DNA of 64,000 nt from Nitrospira sp. (GTDB lineage Bacteria; Nitrospirota; Nitrospiria; Nitrospirales; Nitrospiraceae): the NCBI GenBank assembly GCA_018242725.1, contig JAFEBI010000007.1, forward strand, positions 62,001-126,000, written 5' to 3'. Positions 25,466 to 33,244 of the stretch are shown in pieces. The notes under the pieces are model-generated. The model was not told the origin of the DNA. It was given only the letters and a program-made list of their open reading frames with translations, and did no database searches. The position numbers and the translations under genes are program-made. Every line of letters starts with the position of its first letter. The first letter of the stretch is position 1.

Positions 25466-27820
25466 ATGAGTTTGCACGAAATCGACACACAAACGGAACC
25501 CAATGTACAGGCGGAGCCGTTATCGGTGCTCATACAGCAATATTGGGGCAACATTGTCAGCCGAAAATGGGTCGTGCTGTGCTCCGCTGCAGCAGGGCTC
25601 ATGATTGCCGCTATTTTGTGTGTTGTCCTGCCAAAAAGTTATCGTTCCAATACCCTGATCCTGATAGAAAATCAGAAGATCCCAGAGGACTACGTCAAGG
25701 GTATCGGAGGGGCGAACATCGAACAACGCCTGACGATGATTCACCAACAGGTGATGAGCAGGACCTTTCTGAGCCAGATTAGGGACGAATACAAGCTTTA
25801 TGAGGAACTGGTTCGGAGAGAAGGGCTCGAACCGGCCATTGAAACCTTGCGCAAACTGATCAAGGTGGAAACCGTCGGCACCCCGGGGGTATCAGGTAAG
25901 AGTGTTGAGGCGATCACACTTTCATTTGCCCACGAAGATCCGACAACTGCCATGAACGTGACGGCAAAACTGGCTTCCTTGTTCATCCAAGAAAACATCA
26001 GATCGCGCGAGCAGCTCGTGACAGGTGTCATGGTCTTTCTGGAGCAAGAACTACATGATGCTAAAAAATCATTGGAGACTAAAGAGCGCACCATCAGCGA
26101 ATTTAAGACACGCTATGTGAACGAGCTTCCTGAGCAGAAGGAAGCGAACCTCCGGACCTTGGATCGACTACAGACAGAGCTCAATACAACCGTAGAAGCA
26201 TACCATAGTCTCACTGCACGGCAGAGCTTGTCTGAAAAGGCTGTGGCTAAGTATGAGCAATATGAATCGATACAGAGCTCTTCAAGTCAGCCGATGCCTC
26301 GGATGGGGAATCAGCCCATTCAGAATCCTCTGGTCATTCGCTTAAGCGAGCTTCAAAAGCAACTTGCGACATTAATGGGCACCTACAAGGAGACGTACCC
26401 GGATGTCGTTTACTTAAAAGACGAAATCAAACAACTAGAAGCTCAAATAGTTGAACAGACTCAGATCACTGAGCAAAATAAACATTCCCAGGCCGAAGAA
26501 TCCCAACCAGATTCTAATGGGAGAGCCGGGAGACTGTTTGACCCACAGTTGCAGAATCTTTTGGCGCAGAGAGACGAAGCCAAACTCGAGATCTTGAATC
26601 TCAAGACGAAAGAAGCTCGAATCATTCGAGAAATGAAGGAGATTGAAGGAAGGGTCCAACGGACGCCCTCGCGCGAACAAGAATTGATGATCCTGGTCCG
26701 CGACTACGACAACATGCAGAGCAATTACCAAGCATTGCTGAACAAACGATTGAACGCCCACGTGGCGGAAAATCTTGAAAAGCGGCAACAAGGGGAACAG
26801 ATTCGTGTACTGGATCCAGCTAACCTACCGCAAAAACCAGAAAAGCCGAATCAATTGTTGATACTGCTGCTGGGCTTGATAGGAGGGGCTGGACTTGGGG
26901 TAGGTTTGGCGTTGGGAATCGATCAATTGAATCCGACGTTTAAGCGGCGAGAAGAGGTGGAGGTCTTACCCGACATTAACGTGTTGGCGACCATACCCCA
27001 GTTCTTCACGTTGAGCTCTCCAGTTAGTGTGATGCCGATGTCTACCCCTCGGATAACGGGCAGCGATAGTCACCGTGTGCTTGAGGGAAAGAGCGGCAAT
27101 AGGAACGGGCTCAATCCGGAAAACTTCAACTTGATCGCAAAGTGGCAGCCCCGCTCCGTTGCAGCTGAACAGTATCGAATGGCCGCGACAAAACTGACCC
27201 TCTCTACCGAGGGGCGCAATTCCACGGTAGTCGAAATCACTAGTGCATTGATGGGCGAGGGGAAGACGACCACGGTGGTGAATCTAGGTTACACTATTGC
27301 CCGAGACCTAGGAAAAAAGACTCTGCTCATCGATTGTGACTTTCAACGGCCGGCCCTCCACCATTATGCTATGCTGCCCGCTCGAGCGGGATTGATCGAG
27401 TTCTTGGATGGGCAGGCATCACTCGATGAATGTTTGTCTGTGATCGATGAATCCCCCTGCGCAATCTTGGCGACCGGTGGAGGGGGCGGTGAAAAGAATG
27501 AATTTGCGAGGATTCAACAGTTGAAAGCGATGTTGCCTCAGCTTCGTGTGCAATTTGAGTATCTCATCATCAATACACCGCCTGTCTTATCCAACGCGAC
27601 AATGGGTATCTTGGCTAGTCTGGCCGACGAGCTTGTATGGGTAATCCGAGCAGGGCACTCGCCCAAGCACTTGGTGCAAAAAGCCTTCATAATGCTTGGG
27701 TTGACTGGGCAACGGAATGTGATACTCAACGGAGTTGATGCGCAGAGCATGTCACACCACATATACGGGTATACCCTACCCTATGGAGGAGATCGTGCAA
27801 TCGAGAGTGTGAGGCGGTAG
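25466..27820 (+). CDS. Wzc/GumC-like polysaccharide co-polymerase with tyrosine-kinase-like ATPase domain
   Basis: A 784-residue inner-membrane protein controlling chain length and export. A Wzz domain and first membrane helix lie around residues 20-60 (VVLCSAAAGLMIAAILCVVL). Long coiled coils cover about 190-450, a G-rich PEKPNQ motif and the second helix (LILLLGLIGGAGLGVGLALG) lie near 470. The C-terminal P-loop domain has Walker A MGEGKTTT with Lys600 and the Walker A' motif LLIDCDFQRPALH. The C-terminus has only two tyrosines (IYGY), fewer than the Tyr cluster of classic BY-kinases, so autophosphorylation is uncertain. It lacks a good ribosome-binding site because the IS5 end lies just upstream. 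Confidence 0.93.
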   Translation: MSLHEIDTQTEPNVQAEPLSVLIQQYWGNIVSRKWVVLCSAAAGLMIAAILCVVLPKSYRSNTLILIENQKIPEDYVKGIGGANIEQRLTMIHQQVMSRTFLSQIRDEYKLYEELVRREGLEPAIETLRKLIKVETVGTPGVSGKSVEAITLSFAHEDPTTAMNVTAKLASLFIQENIRSREQLVTGVMVFLEQELHDAKKSLETKERTISEFKTRYVNELPEQKEANLRTLDRLQTELNTTVEAYHSLTARQSLSEKAVAKYEQYESIQSSSSQPMPRMGNQPIQNPLVIRLSELQKQLATLMGTYKETYPDVVYLKDEIKQLEAQIVEQTQITEQNKHSQAEESQPDSNGRAGRLFDPQLQNLLAQRDEAKLEILNLKTKEARIIREMKEIEGRVQRTPSREQELMILVRDYDNMQSNYQALLNKRLNAHVAENLEKRQQGEQIRVLDPANLPQKPEKPNQLLILLLGLIGGAGLGVGLALGIDQLNPTFKRREEVEVLPDINVLATIPQFFTLSSPVSVMPMSTPRITGSDSHRVLEGKSGNRNGLNPENFNLIAKWQPRSVAAEQYRMAATKLTLSTEGRNSTVVEITSALMGEGKTTTVVNLGYTIARDLGKKTLLIDCDFQRPALHHYAMLPARAGLIEFLDGQASLDECLSVIDESPCAILATGGGGGEKNEFARIQQLKAMLPQLRVQFEYLIINTPPVLSNATMGILASLADELVWVIRAGHSPKHLVQKAFIMLGLTGQRNVILNGVDAQSMSHHIYGYTLPYGGDRAIESVRR

Positions 27821-27953
27821 GATTTACGAGTCGTCTTCACATTACTTGGCACCGCCTACAATTGCTTCTCACTTCCTACCCTCCCCTCCTAACTGAACCG
27901 TTGTCAATGCGCTGTGCCGCACCGCATCAATGATTATCATTACGGAGAATGCG

Positions 27954-28553
27954 ATGGAACAAATATCCGAACGAGCCAACAGCCAGACGATCCTACCCAC
28001 CAAGTCTGACGACCTAACGGCTCCCCAGTTGCCGCCTTGCGCGGTGGAGTCGAAAATGAGTACACCGCCGACCAACGAGTATCTTTGTATCGCCCAGGAT
28101 GTGAAGGTTGGAAACAATGTGAAATTTTCAAAATTCGTCAACCTCTATGGATGTGAGGTGGGGGACGACACCAAGATCGGGGCCTTTGTTGAGATTCAGA
28201 AGAATGCCAAGGTGGGCAAACGGTGCAAAATTTCTAGCCATACCTTCATTTGTGAGGGTGTCACGATCGAAGACGAAGTCTTTATCGGACACAACGTCAC
28301 ATTCGTCAACGACACATTTCCTCGGGCAACCACTGAGACGGGCTCCCTACAGACCGAAGCAGATTGGAAAGTTGAGACCACATTGGTGAAGCGGGGGGCA
28401 TCAATTGGGTCCGGCGCAACGATCCTTGCTAATGTGGTGGTCGGGGAACAGGCGCTGATCGGGGCTGGTGCAGTTGTGACAAAGGACGTACCAGCTCGTG
28501 CGATTGTCGCAGGTAATCCTGGCAGAGTGGTGCGGTATGCCCACGAGGGCTAG
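27954..28553 (+). CDS. WbpD/WlbB-like sugar N-acetyltransferase (left-handed beta-helix)
   Basis: A 199-residue hexapeptide-repeat acetyltransferase. After a 30-40 residue variable start comes YLCIAQDVKVGNNVKFSKFV, then repeated [LIV]-G-x4 hexads such as IGAFVEIQKNAKVGKRCKIS, and the WbpD-type segment IGHNVTFVNDTFPRATT. The last part is IGAGAVVTKDVPARAIVAGN. WbpD/WlbB acetylate the 3-amino group of UDP-2-acetamido-3-amino-2,3-dideoxyglucuronate. The aminotransferase encoded next (28716) fits the preceding step. The start at 27954 has GGAG 8 bases upstream, and a later Met before STPPTNEYL is possible. Confidence 0.85.
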   Translation: MEQISERANSQTILPTKSDDLTAPQLPPCAVESKMSTPPTNEYLCIAQDVKVGNNVKFSKFVNLYGCEVGDDTKIGAFVEIQKNAKVGKRCKISSHTFICEGVTIEDEVFIGHNVTFVNDTFPRATTETGSLQTEADWKVETTLVKRGASIGSGATILANVVVGEQALIGAGAVVTKDVPARAIVAGNPGRVVRYAHEG

Positions 28554-28715
28554 TGACGGACACCGGCTTGACGTTTCGAGAGAAGATTCAGGTTCCACAG
28601 TTTAAGTAGAACGTGCCACCTGCTACTCACAACTTGAAATCCAAAACTCGAAACATGACAGCATTACAGTTGAAGCACTCAGGAATAATGTGGGGAAGAA
28701 ATCAAGGGGGCAACA

Positions 28716-29921
28716 ATGACAAACGAGCATATTCCGTTTCTGGATTTGGTCACGGTTCATCGTGAGTTACAAGATGAATTGGTTGAGGTACTGACGACCA
28801 CACTCAAGAACGCCGGCTTTATCGGCGGGCCGATGGTCCAAGGGTTCGAGAAGGACTTTGAACGATTCTGTGAAGCGCGATTCTGCGTTGGTTTAGCCAG
28901 CGGCACTGATGCACTTCGATTTGCCCTCATCGCTATTGGTGTGAAATCTGGTGACATCGTCGTCACGGTGCCCAATACATTCATTGCCACGACCGAGGCG
29001 ATATCTCAGGCAGGTGCCCGCCCCGACTTTGTCGACATCGATCCCAGAACCTACACCATGGATCCTGGAAAATTGCGGGAGTATATAGAACACACCTGCA
29101 AGTGGAATGCAAAAACACGACAAGTTATTCACAATGCCACGGGTAAGCCAGTCACAGCCGTCGTTCCGGTCCATCTCTATGGCCAGATGGCTGATATGGA
29201 CCCCATTCTTGATTTGGCGACCCAATACAACCTCAAAGTAGTCGAAGATGCCTGCCAAGCGCAGGGAGCGGAGTACTTCTCACAGAAAGACAATCGGTGG
29301 CACAGGGCTGGCTCAATGGGACATGCCGCGGCATTTAGTTTTTATCCCGGCAAGAACTTGGGAGCCTGCGGTGAAGCAGGTGCGATGACGACCAACGACG
29401 AACAGCTTGCCCAGACCTGCCGGCTCTTGCGGGATCATGGACAGTCGAAGAAGTATTTTCACGACATCGAAGGCTACAATGGTCGCCTGGATGCGATTCA
29501 AGCCGGCTTTCTGCGCGTCAAACTACGCCATTTGGAGAAATGGAATGAGCAGCGCCGAGAGGCGGCGGAACGGTACGATAAATTGTTTGCTGGAGCAGAG
29601 AGGCTCGTTACGACACCTCATCAGCCGAGCTGGGCGCGGTCGGTGTATCATCTCTACGTGGTGCAGGTCGAGGACCGTGCGCGTCTCCAACAAAAACTGA
29701 GCGACGTTGGTATTGGGACGGGGATTCATTATCCAGTCGCTTTGCACCTGACGAAAGCCTATGAAGGGCTCGGTTTCAAAACTGGAGATTTTTCGGTCGC
29801 GGAGAAAGCAGCGGCTCATATCCTCTCACTTCCGATGTTCCCCGGACTGACTGTTGATCAGCAGCGGAGAGTGGTAACGGAAGTTCTGAAGTCTCATTCC
29901 ATAACCACGACGGTGAGCTGA
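28716..29921 (+). CDS. DegT/DnrJ/EryC1 sugar aminotransferase, WbpE-like
   Basis: A 401-residue PLP enzyme that aminates a keto-sugar nucleotide. It opens IPFLDLVTVHRELQDELVEV, a WbpE/DegT start. FCVGLASGTDALRFALIAIG and VPNTFIATTEAISQAGARPDFVDID follow. The PLP lysine is in SFYPGKNLGACGEAGAM. The segment YPVALHLTKAYEGLGF is typical of the C-terminal part. The ribosome-binding site is AAGGGGGCAACA. With the WbpD-like acetyltransferase and the WbpB-like oxidoreductase at 60286 it could make a 2,3-diacetamido sugar acid. That pathway is inferred from neighbours. Confidence 0.9.
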   Translation: MTNEHIPFLDLVTVHRELQDELVEVLTTTLKNAGFIGGPMVQGFEKDFERFCEARFCVGLASGTDALRFALIAIGVKSGDIVVTVPNTFIATTEAISQAGARPDFVDIDPRTYTMDPGKLREYIEHTCKWNAKTRQVIHNATGKPVTAVVPVHLYGQMADMDPILDLATQYNLKVVEDACQAQGAEYFSQKDNRWHRAGSMGHAAAFSFYPGKNLGACGEAGAMTTNDEQLAQTCRLLRDHGQSKKYFHDIEGYNGRLDAIQAGFLRVKLRHLEKWNEQRREAAERYDKLFAGAERLVTTPHQPSWARSVYHLYVVQVEDRARLQQKLSDVGIGTGIHYPVALHLTKAYEGLGFKTGDFSVAEKAAAHILSLPMFPGLTVDQQRRVVTEVLKSHSITTTVS

Positions 29922-30013
29922 GAGAAAACGGACCTTATACCATCAGAATTCGTTATTCCCATGGAAATCATTTTTGATGAGAAACCTGTCGCACCTGGTT
30001 CGAAGGAGTAATC

Positions 30014-30985
30014 ATGGAAATCAAGGGAAATAGGTTTTTGATAACAGGCGGCGCAGGATTAATGGGATCCCATATTACGGATCGGCTGCTGTCGGGAGGG
30101 GCTTCGGAAGTTATCCTATTGGATAATTTTGTTCGTGGAAGCTTGCGCAATATCGAGGATTCGCTGAAAGATAAGCGTGTACGGCTTGTAGAAGGTGACA
30201 TCCGCAATCTAGACCTCCTGCGCGATCTTGCGACTGGAATCGATGGCCTGTTTCATATGGCCGCCTTGAGAATCACAGCCTGTGCCGACGATCCGCGGGG
30301 AGCGATGGAAGTAATGCTGGTAGGGACTCTCAATGTCCTTCAAACGATGGTGGAAAAGAAGGTAGGAAGATTAGTCTATGCGTCATCCGCTTCCGTCTAT
30401 GGATTAGCGGACGTGTTCCCCACCAACGAAAACCATCATGCGTTCAACAACCGCACCCTGTATGGGACTGCTAAAATGGCCGGGGAAGGGATGGCCCGTT
30501 CGTTTGCAGATATGTATGGCCTGCAATATGTTGCGCTACGCTATTTCAATGTGTACGGACCACGCATGGATATTCACGGGAAATATACCGAAGTCCTTAT
30601 TCGCTGGCTGGAAAGGATCGCGACTGGAGAGGCTCCCGTCATTTATGGTGATGGTCTACAAACCATGGATATGGTGTACATCGATGATGTGACTGATGCA
30701 AATATCACGGCCATGGAATCGGATGTGACGGACGAAGTATTTAACGTTGCGAGTGGGAGCGAGACCAGTCTGTTAGACCTGCTTCAAGCCGTGCTGAAGG
30801 TCACGGGATCGACCCTTACGCCGCGGTTCTTGCCTGCCCGTTCGATCAATCCCGTTCCGCGACGACTTGCCGACACGGGGAAAGCGGAAAACCTACTGGG
30901 ATTCCGAGCTAAAGTCGATATCGAGGAAGGATTGAGACGTCTCATTGACTGGCGGGAATCGGTCCTCGCCCGTCAAGAAGCCTGA
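30014..30985 (+). CDS. NAD-dependent epimerase/dehydratase (extended SDR), 4-epimerase-like
   Basis: A 323-residue SDR enzyme acting on sugar nucleotides. The Rossmann motif is FLITGGAGLMGSHITDRLL (GGAGFIG usual, here GLMG). VRLVEGDIRNLDLL and GLFHMAALRI follow, and the catalytic residues are Ser in YASSASVYG and Y-x3-K in LYGTAKMAGEG. ALRYFNVYGPRMD and MVYIDDVTDANITAM match UDP-glucose/GlcNAc 4-epimerase relatives. The ribosome-binding site GAAGGAG is good. A UDP-sugar C4-epimerase or dehydratase is likely; the exact substrate is not deducible. Confidence 0.88.
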   Translation: MEIKGNRFLITGGAGLMGSHITDRLLSGGASEVILLDNFVRGSLRNIEDSLKDKRVRLVEGDIRNLDLLRDLATGIDGLFHMAALRITACADDPRGAMEVMLVGTLNVLQTMVEKKVGRLVYASSASVYGLADVFPTNENHHAFNNRTLYGTAKMAGEGMARSFADMYGLQYVALRYFNVYGPRMDIHGKYTEVLIRWLERIATGEAPVIYGDGLQTMDMVYIDDVTDANITAMESDVTDEVFNVASGSETSLLDLLQAVLKVTGSTLTPRFLPARSINPVPRRLADTGKAENLLGFRAKVDIEEGLRRLIDWRESVLARQEA

Positions 30986-31023
30986 CTCGTTGTGCCACAC
31001 ACATCCGCCTGAGGTTTCTCGCC

Positions 31024-32271
31024 ATGATTCCTATCGCCAAACCGTTCATCGGAGAAGAAGAAGCTGCTGCAGTCAGAGAGGTCCTTCTCTCGGGATGGCT
31101 GACGCAAGGCCCAAAGGTCAAACAGTTCGAGGAGGCTTTCGCTGCGTATGTTGGGGCGCCGTACGCCTGTGCTGTGTCAAGTTGCACGACCGCCTTGCAC
31201 CTGGCGCTTCTTGTTGCTGGTGTAAAACCTGGGAATGTCGTCATCACAGTCAGTCACTCGTTCATCGCGACTGCCAATGCGATTCGCTACTGTTCCGCCG
31301 AACCGGTGTTCATCGATATCGATCCGCTGACATACAATATGTCTCCGAAGGATCTTGAGCTGTGCCTGCGCGAGCAATGCGATTTGATCCAAGGAAACCT
31401 TTATTATCGTGACATCGCACGACTCGCTGCAGGTGAATCTCCTTTACGGCATCTCGTCGCTACGGAGCCTGGTGGCACTCGAGGTGAGCTGGGGCGAGTG
31501 GCTGCTATTCTGCCTGTGCACCAAATGGGAATGCCCTGCGATCTTCCCCCCATTCTGTCCATTGCCGACCAGTTTCAGCTGCCTCTGATCGAAGATGCCG
31601 CCTGTGCCATAGGGAGTGAAGTTCAGATCGCTGACCAGTGGGAACGAATCGGGAAACCACACGGTGATATCGCCTGCTTTTCGTTTCATCCGCGGAAGCT
31701 TGTTGCTACCGGTGACGGCGGAATGATCACGACAGACAACCCTGAGTATGATGCAAAGTTACGTCTGCTCCGCCAGCATGCCATGAGCGTCCCAGATACA
31801 GTGCGGCATAGTGCCAACAAGATCATATTTGAAGACTATGTCACGACGGGATTTAACTACAGAATGACCGACATTCAGGCTGCCATAGGGATCGAACAAC
31901 TCAAGCGGTTACCCGGATTTTTAGAACAGCGGAAACAGCTTGCCGCTTTGTACTGTGAAAAATTGAAGACTATCCCTTGGCTGGCCCACCCCCATAAGCC
32001 GTCTTATTGCAGAAGCAATTGGCAGAGCTATCCCATCAAGGTGTTAAACCATGCGCCCGTCAGTCGCGATGAGTTGATGCAGTACCTGCTTGATTCCGGC
32101 ATCTCTTCACGCCGCGGCATTATGAACGCGCACCAAGAACCTCCCTATAGCACTCACCCTTCATTGAAGGAGTCAGAAAAGGCGAGAGATTCGGTAGTTC
32201 TTCTGCCCCTTTTTACAGGTATGACGGAGACAGAAGTCGAATCCGTTGTCCAGAAACTCAAGGATGTCTAA
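31024..32271 (+). CDS. DegT/DnrJ/EryC1 sugar aminotransferase, PglE/PseC-like
   Basis: A 415-residue PLP-dependent aminotransferase with the start IPIAKPFIGEEEAAAVREVL and LSGWLTQGPKVKQFEEAFAA. The PLP lysine lies in ACFSFHPRKLVATGDGGMI, and FNYRMTDIQAAIGIEQLKRL is the subunit contact region. It differs clearly from the aminotransferase at 28716, so it probably acts on another sugar (a 4-keto-6-deoxy type). The next gene is a PglD-like acetyltransferase that overlaps it by 8 bases. This pair recalls bacillosamine or related 4-amino sugar synthesis, but the 4,6-dehydratase is not obvious nearby. The middle has an insertion near residues 118-155 relative to short relatives. Confidence 0.9.
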   Translation: MIPIAKPFIGEEEAAAVREVLLSGWLTQGPKVKQFEEAFAAYVGAPYACAVSSCTTALHLALLVAGVKPGNVVITVSHSFIATANAIRYCSAEPVFIDIDPLTYNMSPKDLELCLREQCDLIQGNLYYRDIARLAAGESPLRHLVATEPGGTRGELGRVAAILPVHQMGMPCDLPPILSIADQFQLPLIEDAACAIGSEVQIADQWERIGKPHGDIACFSFHPRKLVATGDGGMITTDNPEYDAKLRLLRQHAMSVPDTVRHSANKIIFEDYVTTGFNYRMTDIQAAIGIEQLKRLPGFLEQRKQLAALYCEKLKTIPWLAHPHKPSYCRSNWQSYPIKVLNHAPVSRDELMQYLLDSGISSRRGIMNAHQEPPYSTHPSLKESEKARDSVVLLPLFTGMTETEVESVVQKLKDV

Positions 32272-32926
32272 ACAACTGCTGCTTTTCCCATTTGGTGGCA
32301 ACGCAAGGGAAGCACTCCTGTCCATCTTTGCGATCAACAGCATTCGACCAGAATGGGAGATCATAGGCTTTTTGGACGATGATCCCGTTGCTCAGGGTAA
32401 AAATTGTTGCGGCATAACCGTATTGGGTGGCCGGGAACTGCTCGGCGCGTATGACGGTGCATACGTCCTCGCAGTCCCCGGTAGTCCCAAAGGGTACTTG
32501 AAGCGTAAGACCATCATCGACGGCTTGTGTCTTGACAAATCTCGCTTTGCGACCATTCTTCATCCTTCGGTCGTGCGCGCACCTGACGCTACAATCGGAC
32601 ATAACACATTGCTGATGTCCAATGTCGTCGTTAGTTGCGGAAGTCAAATTGGGCATCACTGTATCGTTCTGCCAAATACAGTTCTCGCACACGATAGCAA
32701 CATAAGCGACTATTGTTGCATTGGCTCTAATGTGTCGATTTCTGGTTCGGTCGGTATAGGATCCGAGTGTTATATCGGCTCTGGTGTCAAGATTCGTGAA
32801 AATGTTCTGATCGGAGAACGCTCGCTTGTCGGATTAGGAGCAAATGTAGTTTCAAATATCGAAAAAGAGACAGTCGCGATCGGAAATCCAGCACGATCCG
32901 TTAGGAAATCGGTGCAAGCTGTATGA
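32264..32926 (+). CDS. PglD/NeuD-family sugar O- or N-acyltransferase
   Basis: A 220-residue protein with the two-part PglD/NeuD build. A Rossmann-like N-terminus (LLLFPFGGNAREALLSIFAI and WEIIGFLDDDPVAQGKNCCG) runs to about residue 100. A left-handed beta-helix follows (FATILHPSVVRAPDATIGHN, then many [IV]-G repeats) and ends VGLGANVVSNIEKETVAIGN. The family acetylates amino-sugar nucleotides. The ATG at 32264 overlaps the end of the aminotransferase gene, so the two probably act in one step sequence. The sugar is unknown. Confidence 0.88.
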   Translation: MSKQLLLFPFGGNAREALLSIFAINSIRPEWEIIGFLDDDPVAQGKNCCGITVLGGRELLGAYDGAYVLAVPGSPKGYLKRKTIIDGLCLDKSRFATILHPSVVRAPDATIGHNTLLMSNVVVSCGSQIGHHCIVLPNTVLAHDSNISDYCCIGSNVSISGSVGIGSECYIGSGVKIRENVLIGERSLVGLGANVVSNIEKETVAIGNPARSVRKSVQAV

Positions 32927-33244
32927 GCAAGGTAGGTACCGTAGGACACTGCTCTATCTCCATTCGGTTGGTGGTATTAGGTGGTCACATCACGTCAATC
33001 AGATGATCCAAGAGGCGACCATTTGTGTTGCATGGTGCCTCGTATTCCACACCTCCTTCAGTAGATGACTGAATGATCCGCGATTCTTCTGTCCGTTGGC
33101 AGGTGGATATTGCTACAAATTCAAGCACAGCAGACCCTCTACGAATTCTCCACAACTAGACTAATTCAATTAGACTAGCTCAAGATCGCTCCCCGTCAAG
33201 AAGAAAAACTCTTCCATTATGAAAAAAGGGAAACTCCTTCCATT
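32927..33244 (+). other. Intergenic region with a tandem duplication around the next start codon
   Basis: The 318-bp gap has no gene of ordinary length. Near its end, CTTCCATTATGAAAAAA occurs twice, at 33211-33227 and 33237-33253. The first copy opens a 9-codon ORF (33219-33248) whose TGA overlaps the ATG of the large secreted-protein gene. No clear ribosome-binding site stands before either ATG. Confidence 0.55.
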
